A DNA stretch of 44,346 nt, taken from contig JAHHTL010000018.1 of the NCBI GenBank assembly GCA_020024635.1, forward strand, positions 1 to 44,346, read 5' to 3'. The translations under genes were made by a program, and so were the position numbers. The notes beneath the pieces were generated by a model. It saw only the letters and a program-made list of their open reading frames with translations. It did no database searches and was not told the origin of the DNA. Position 1 is the stretch's first letter; each line of letters starts with the position of its first letter. The DNA is from Ruminococcus sp. Lineage in GTDB: Bacteria > Bacillota > Clostridia > Lachnospirales > Lachnospiraceae. This document shows, one piece after another, positions 39,656-44,346 of this stretch.

Positions 39656-42502
39656 TTAATTTTTCTTCAACATAGCAGCAATATATTTTCCTGTGTAGGA
39701 TTTTTTATTCTCTGCCACTTCTTCTGGAGTACCTTCTGCCACAACGGTTCCACCTTTATCTCCACCTTCTGGACCAATGTCTATAATATAATCTGCGGTT
39801 TTGATCACATCCAGATTGTGTTCGATTACAATCACTGTATTTCCATCATTCGCAAGGCGCCGTAAAATTTCTGTCAACTTATGAACATCCGCGAAGTGCA
39901 ATCCTGTGGTTGGTTCATCTAAAATGTAAACTGTTTTCCCTGTACTTCGTTTGCTTAACTCTGATGCTAATTTGATTCGCTGTGCTTCCCCACCTGATAG
40001 TTCTGTAGACGGTTGTCCTAATCTGATATAGGACAGACCAACATCGTAAAGCGTTTCCATTTTTCGGCGGATGCTTGGTACATTCTCAAAGAAATGCATC
40101 GCTTCTTCTACGGTCATATTTAACACGTCATAAATGGTCTTGCCTTTATATTTTACTTCCAATGTTTCTCGATTATACCTTTTTCCTCCACATACCTCAC
40201 ACGGAACATAAACATCTGGAAGAAAATGCATTTCAATCTTAATGATTCCGTCCCCTTTGCAGGCTTCACATCGGCCACCTTTTACATTGAAGCTAAAGCG
40301 TCCTTTTTTATATCCTCTTGCTTTTGCATCTGCTGTAGCCGCAAAAAGATCACGGATCAGATCAAACACTCCTGTGTAAGTGGCCGGATTTGACCGTGGA
40401 GTTCGCCCAATTGGCGACTGATCTATATTGATTACTTTATCTAATTTTTCTATTCCTTCTATTCTTTTGTGTTTCCCCGGAATGGTTCGTGCCCTATTTA
40501 ATTCTTTTGCCAGTTTTTTGTATAAAATCTGATTGATCAGGGAACTTTTTCCCGAACCCGAAACACCTGTAACACAAGTCATTACACCAAGCGGAATATT
40601 CACGTTGATATTTTTCAAGTTGTTTTCCGCTGCACCGATAATGCGTAAATATCCTGTTGGCACCTTTCTTACTTCTGGAATTGGTATTTTCAACTCTCCA
40701 CTTAAGTATTTTCCTGTAATAGAATTTGGATTTTTCATGATTTCTTGTGCCGTTCCAACCGCTACTACCTGCCCTCCATGTTCTCCGGCACCTGGACCAA
40801 TATCAACAATACAATCCGCCGCAAACATGGTATCTTCGTCATGTTCTACAACAATCAATGAATTTCCAAGCTCTTTTAAATGTTTTAAAGTTGCAAGAAG
40901 CTTATCATTATCTCTTTGATGAAGTCCGATACTTGGTTCATCCAAAATATAGGCAACCCCAACAAGGCCAGAACCAATCTGGGTTGCCAGACGAATCCTC
41001 TGTGCTTCACCACCTGATAAAGTTCCAGTTGCTCTTGCAAGTGTCAAATAATCCAGACCTACATCCATAAGAAAGGAAATTCTTGCTTTGATTTCTTTTA
41101 AAATCTGATTTCCGATCATTTCCTGAGAAGGTGATAATTGTAACTGTTCCAAAAACTGTTGGAGTTTTTCTATAGACATCGCTGTTAGTTCCGCAATGTT
41201 CTTCTCGCCGACTGTAACCGCAAGGGCTCCTTTTTTTAATCTTTGTCCTTTACATGTTGGACAAGGCGTAATATTCATAAAGGACTCGTATTCCGCTTTC
41301 ATGCTGTCGGATCCAGTTTCCCTATACCGTCTTTCTACATTTTTAATAAGTCCTTCAAACGCAACATCATAAACCCCTTCTCCACGTTGACCTTTATAAT
41401 ACACTTTGACAGACTTTCCATTTGTGCCATGAATAATGACATCGTGTACTTCTTGCGGATATTCTTTAAATGGGGTATCCAGATCAAACTGATATTCTTT
41501 TGCAAGTGCATCTAAAATCGCTCTTGTAAAACTATTTTTATCGGTACAAGATTGCCATCCCATAACAACAATTGCGCCTTCATTGATGCTAAGATTTGGA
41601 TCTGGAATCATAAGTTCTTCGGAAAATTCCATTGTATATCCAAGGCCAAAACACTCTGGGCAGGCACCAAATGGGTTATTAAAGGAGAAACTTCTAGGTT
41701 CTATTTCTTCAATACTAATCCCACAATCTGGGCAAGAAAAACTCTGACTAAAATTCATCGCTTCTCCATCAATCACATCCACAAGCAAGAGTCCCTCGGA
41801 AAGTTCTAATACACTTTCCACCGAATCTGTCAGTCGCTTTTCAATCCCCGCTTTTACGACAAGACGATCCACTATAATTTCTATGGTGTGCTTTTTATTT
41901 TTATCCAAAGAAATTTCTTCCGAAAGTTCATACAAATTCCCATCAATTCGTACTCTGACATACCCACTTCTTTTTGCTTTTTCTAAAAGCTTTGCATGGG
42001 TACCCTTTCGCCCTCTTACTACCGGTGCGAGAAGCTGGATTTTGGTACGCTCTGGCAACTCCATGATCTGATCTACCATCTGATCTACGGTAAGTTTTTT
42101 GATTTCTTTGCCGCATTTTGGACAATGCGGAATCCCGATTCTAGCATAGAGCAAACGAAAATAATCGTAAATCTCCGTTACCGTTCCAACTGTAGACCTT
42201 GGATTATGATTGGTTGATTTTTGATCAATGGAAATTGCTGGTGAAAGTCCTTCAATACTTTCTACATCTGGCTTTTCCATCTGCCCCAAAAACTGTCTTG
42301 CATAGGAAGACAAAGATTCCATGTATCTTCTTTGCCCTTCTGCATAAATCGTATCAAATGCCAAAGATGATTTTCCGGATCCACTTAATCCTGTTAATAC
42401 GACCAGTTCATCTCTTGGAATGTCCACGTCTATATTTTTTAGATTATTTTCATTGGCTCCTCGTATTTTTATATATTTGCGCGTATCTTTTTTTTCTGCC
42501 AT
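39656..42502 (-). CDS. uvrA: Excinuclease ABC subunit A (UvrA)
   Basis: A 948-residue damage-recognition ATPase of nucleotide-excision repair. Two ABC modules are visible: Walker A GLSGSGKSSLAF near residue 38 and GVSGSGKSSLINQ near 650, each with an LSGGEAQRI signature and a DEPS/DEPT Walker B. The cysteine zinc modules are intact (CPKCG near 131; CPDC...CPEC near 255; CEAC...CEVCGG near 745). Full length. It follows uvrB by 51 bases and is followed by mreB after 40. Confidence 0.99.
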   Translation of the reverse strand: MAEKKDTRKYIKIRGANENNLKNIDVDIPRDELVVLTGLSGSGKSSLAFDTIYAEGQRRYMESLSSYARQFLGQMEKPDVESIEGLSPAISIDQKSTNHNPRSTVGTVTEIYDYFRLLYARIGIPHCPKCGKEIKKLTVDQMVDQIMELPERTKIQLLAPVVRGRKGTHAKLLEKAKRSGYVRVRIDGNLYELSEEISLDKNKKHTIEIIVDRLVVKAGIEKRLTDSVESVLELSEGLLLVDVIDGEAMNFSQSFSCPDCGISIEEIEPRSFSFNNPFGACPECFGLGYTMEFSEELMIPDPNLSINEGAIVVMGWQSCTDKNSFTRAILDALAKEYQFDLDTPFKEYPQEVHDVIIHGTNGKSVKVYYKGQRGEGVYDVAFEGLIKNVERRYRETGSDSMKAEYESFMNITPCPTCKGQRLKKGALAVTVGEKNIAELTAMSIEKLQQFLEQLQLSPSQEMIGNQILKEIKARISFLMDVGLDYLTLARATGTLSGGEAQRIRLATQIGSGLVGVAYILDEPSIGLHQRDNDKLLATLKHLKELGNSLIVVEHDEDTMFAADCIVDIGPGAGEHGGQVVAVGTAQEIMKNPNSITGKYLSGELKIPIPEVRKVPTGYLRIIGAAENNLKNINVNIPLGVMTCVTGVSGSGKSSLINQILYKKLAKELNRARTIPGKHKRIEGIEKLDKVINIDQSPIGRTPRSNPATYTGVFDLIRDLFAATADAKARGYKKGRFSFNVKGGRCEACKGDGIIKIEMHFLPDVYVPCEVCGGKRYNRETLEVKYKGKTIYDVLNMTVEEAMHFFENVPSIRRKMETLYDVGLSYIRLGQPSTELSGGEAQRIKLASELSKRSTGKTVYILDEPTTGLHFADVHKLTEILRRLANDGNTVIVIEHNLDVIKTADYIIDIGPEGGDKGGTVVAEGTPEEVAENKKSYTGKYIAAMLKKN

Positions 42503-42553
42503 TGTGTTTCCTTCCCGCCTAAAGACGGCTATCTGAATTTCTATCCTAACTCT

Positions 42554-44346
42554 TTAGCCATCCAATTCGCTTAAATTCTTTCTTAGTTCAACCAAATGGT
42601 CTCTTAGCTGTGCTGCTGTTTCAAAATCTAGTTCTGCCGCTGCTTTTTTCATTTTCTTTGTAACTTCTTTGATTGTTTTTTCTAACTCTTTTCTACTCAT
42701 CGATTCTGGATCTTTGGTAATCTCTGTTTCTTTTGCAGAGTCTTTTTTAAATATGGAAATGGCATCTCTTACAGATTTTTGAATGGTCTTTGGTGTAATG
42801 CCATGTTTTTCATTGTATTCCATCTGAATCTTACGTCTTCTCTTTGTCTCCTCAATTGCAAGACGCATAGAATCTGTAATCGTATCCGCATACATGATCA
42901 CATGCCCTTCTGCATTTCTTGCCGCACGTCCTATGGTCTGCACAAGAGACGTTTCTGAACGCAAGAACCCTTCCTTATCCGCATCTAAGATTGCTACCAA
43001 CGTAATCTCTGGAATATCAAGTCCCTCTCGCAACAAATTGATTCCAACAAGTACATCAAAAACGCCAAGCCGCATATCTCTAATAATCTGTGTACGCTCT
43101 AAGGTATCAATATCTGAATGAAGGTATCTGACTTTAATTCCTACTTCTCTCATGTATTCCGTAAGGTCTTCTGCCATCCGTTTCGTTAAGGTTGTAATCA
43201 ACACTTTATGATTCTTTTGAATTTCCTTATTTACCTCTCCAATCAAATCATCAATCTGCCCCTCAACTGGTCGCACCTCCACTTCCGGGTCTAAAAGTCC
43301 AGTTGGACGGATCACCTGCTCTGCACGAAGTAATTCATGCTCCTCCTCGTACGGTCCTGGTGTGGCTGATACAAACATAATCTGATCAATTCGATCTTCA
43401 AATTCTGGAAAACTAAGTGGACGGTTATCTTTCGCTGATGGCAATCGAAATCCATAATCTACAAGTGTACCTTTTCGAGACTGGTCTCCAGCATACATGG
43501 CCCCAATTTGCGGAATGGTCTTATGGGACTCATCGATAATAATCAAGAAGTCATCTTTAAAGAAATCCATCAGTGTATACGGTGGTTGCCCCGGCTGAAG
43601 CCCCGATAAATATCTGGAATAATTTTCAATCCCTGAGCAAAATCCTGTCTCTTTTAACATTTCTATATCGAAATTTGTGCGTTCTTCTATACGCTGTGCC
43701 TCTAATAGTTTATCCTCTTTTTTGAAATATTTTACGCGGTCATTTAATTCCTCTTCGATCTCTTCGGCTGCTTCTAAAATACGCTCCATCGGAACAACAT
43801 AATGAGAAGCCGGCGCGATTGCCACAAACGAAACTTCGCTTTTGATTTCTCCTGTAAGCACATCAATCTCAGAAATGCGATCAATTTCATCTCCAAAAAA
43901 TTCCACACGCACTGCCATATCACTTTCCTGTGCAGGAATAATTTCCACCACATCTCCACGAACACGAAACGTACCGCGAAAGAAATCCATCTCATTTCTT
44001 GTATACTGAATATTGATCAGTTCTCCAATTAATTCATCGCGATCTTTTGTCATACCTGGACGAAGTGGAATCATCATATTTAGGAAGTCATCCGGACAAC
44101 CAAGTCCATAAATACAGGAAACACTCGAAATCACAATGACATCTCGTCGCTCACATAAAGATGCCGTGGCAGACAATCTTAATTTATCTATCTCATCATT
44201 CACAGAGGAATCTTTCGCAATATAAGTATCCGTAGAAGGAACATAAGCTTCTGGCTGATAATAATCATAGTAGGATACAAAATACTCCACCGCATTCTCA
44301 GGGAAAAATTCTTTAAACTCTCCATATAATTGAGCCGCAAGGGTTT
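42554..44346 (-). CDS. uvrB: Excinuclease ABC subunit B (UvrB), 5' end beyond the window
   Basis: This helicase-like subunit is loaded by UvrA and recruits UvrC. The visible 597 codons begin in TLAAQLYGEFKEFFPENAV, so the N-terminal 60 or so residues, with the Walker A, lie outside the window. The frame runs through the edge, and the GTG at 44290 is internal. Present are the beta-hairpin region SYYDYYQPEAYVPSTDTYI, SVSCIYGLG, IIDESHKTIPQI, VSATPGPYE, LLREGLDIPE and QTIGRAARN. The C-terminal UVR motif (KKMKKAAAELDFETAAQLRDHLVELR) binds UvrC. It heads the visible part of the run. Confidence 0.98.
   Translation of the reverse strand, partial: TLAAQLYGEFKEFFPENAVEYFVSYYDYYQPEAYVPSTDTYIAKDSSVNDEIDKLRLSATASLCERRDVIVISSVSCIYGLGCPDDFLNMMIPLRPGMTKDRDELIGELINIQYTRNEMDFFRGTFRVRGDVVEIIPAQESDMAVRVEFFGDEIDRISEIDVLTGEIKSEVSFVAIAPASHYVVPMERILEAAEEIEEELNDRVKYFKKEDKLLEAQRIEERTNFDIEMLKETGFCSGIENYSRYLSGLQPGQPPYTLMDFFKDDFLIIIDESHKTIPQIGAMYAGDQSRKGTLVDYGFRLPSAKDNRPLSFPEFEDRIDQIMFVSATPGPYEEEHELLRAEQVIRPTGLLDPEVEVRPVEGQIDDLIGEVNKEIQKNHKVLITTLTKRMAEDLTEYMREVGIKVRYLHSDIDTLERTQIIRDMRLGVFDVLVGINLLREGLDIPEITLVAILDADKEGFLRSETSLVQTIGRAARNAEGHVIMYADTITDSMRLAIEETKRRRKIQMEYNEKHGITPKTIQKSVRDAISIFKKDSAKETEITKDPESMSRKELEKTIKEVTKKMKKAAAELDFETAAQLRDHLVELRKNLSELDG

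Noticed and set aside
44288..44290. Start codon of uvrB at 44290
   Set aside because: The GTG is internal: conserved UvrB sequence continues upstream in the same frame to the window edge.
1..44346. tRNA, rRNA, CRISPR, insertion sequences or prophage
   Set aside because: No repeat arrays, transposase-like frames, integrase or cloverleaf-type sequence was noticed by eye; a computed search was not possible.

Overview
The window looks like a core chromosomal segment of a low-GC, spore-forming member of the Clostridia, most likely a Lachnospiraceae relative. The evidence is the AT-rich sequence, the strong AGGAGG ribosome sites, and the spoIIGA-sigE and sigG sporulation genes lying directly behind a division (dcw) cluster. 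I see no tRNA, rRNA, CRISPR array, insertion sequence or prophage. All but two genes are on the minus strand.

Reading in the direction of transcription (right to left), the first block (44346-29362) is a long co-directional run with short gaps. It starts with uvrB (cut by the window edge), uvrA, an MreB-family actin, recD2 and a ComF-type phosphoribosyltransferase. Two unrecognised membrane proteins follow, then cdaA (c-di-AMP synthase) and its regulator cdaR, an HPr phosphocarrier, a sugar-phosphate nucleotidyltransferase and a membrane-anchored cohesin-domain protein. A hairpin terminator at 29315-29352 closes it. Next come single-gene or small units: an HtrA/DegP-type protease, a second SEDS (FtsW/RodA/SpoVE) protein, a DegV lipid-binding protein and a tiny membrane protein.

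The second block is a reduced dcw cluster starting at 25192: mraZ, rsmH, ftsL, a class B PBP (FtsI-like), a second class B PBP (SpoVD-like), mraY, murD, ftsW, ftsQ/divIB and ftsZ. murE, murF, murG, murC and ftsA are missing from their usual places. It runs into sporulation genes: spoIIGA, sigE, a beta-CASP RNase-like hydrolase and sigG. A HAD phosphatase and a small acidic protein follow. The left end carries pth, mfd, a PrsA/SurA-like lipoprotein, an RmlD-like reductase and a dicarboxylate/amino-acid symporter. A short cytidylate-kinase-like gene and a small FMN_bind-like membrane protein are the only plus-strand genes.

The most interesting material lies between genes. The mraZ promoter is interleaved with six 10-bp MraZ-type repeats. 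A 13-bp inverted repeat plus U-run covers the ribosome site of the SpoVD-like PBP, which also has KTA instead of KTG in its active site. A 13-codon upstream ORF in a hairpin overlaps the ftsL start. The spoIIGA promoter has a 0A box and a long spacer, as in Bacillus. Short palindromes sit at the inferred transcription starts of the prsA-like, ftsZ and degV genes. The best candidate for an undescribed system is the pair of conserved-looking membrane proteins just upstream of cdaA-cdaR, together with the cohesin protein at the end of the same run.
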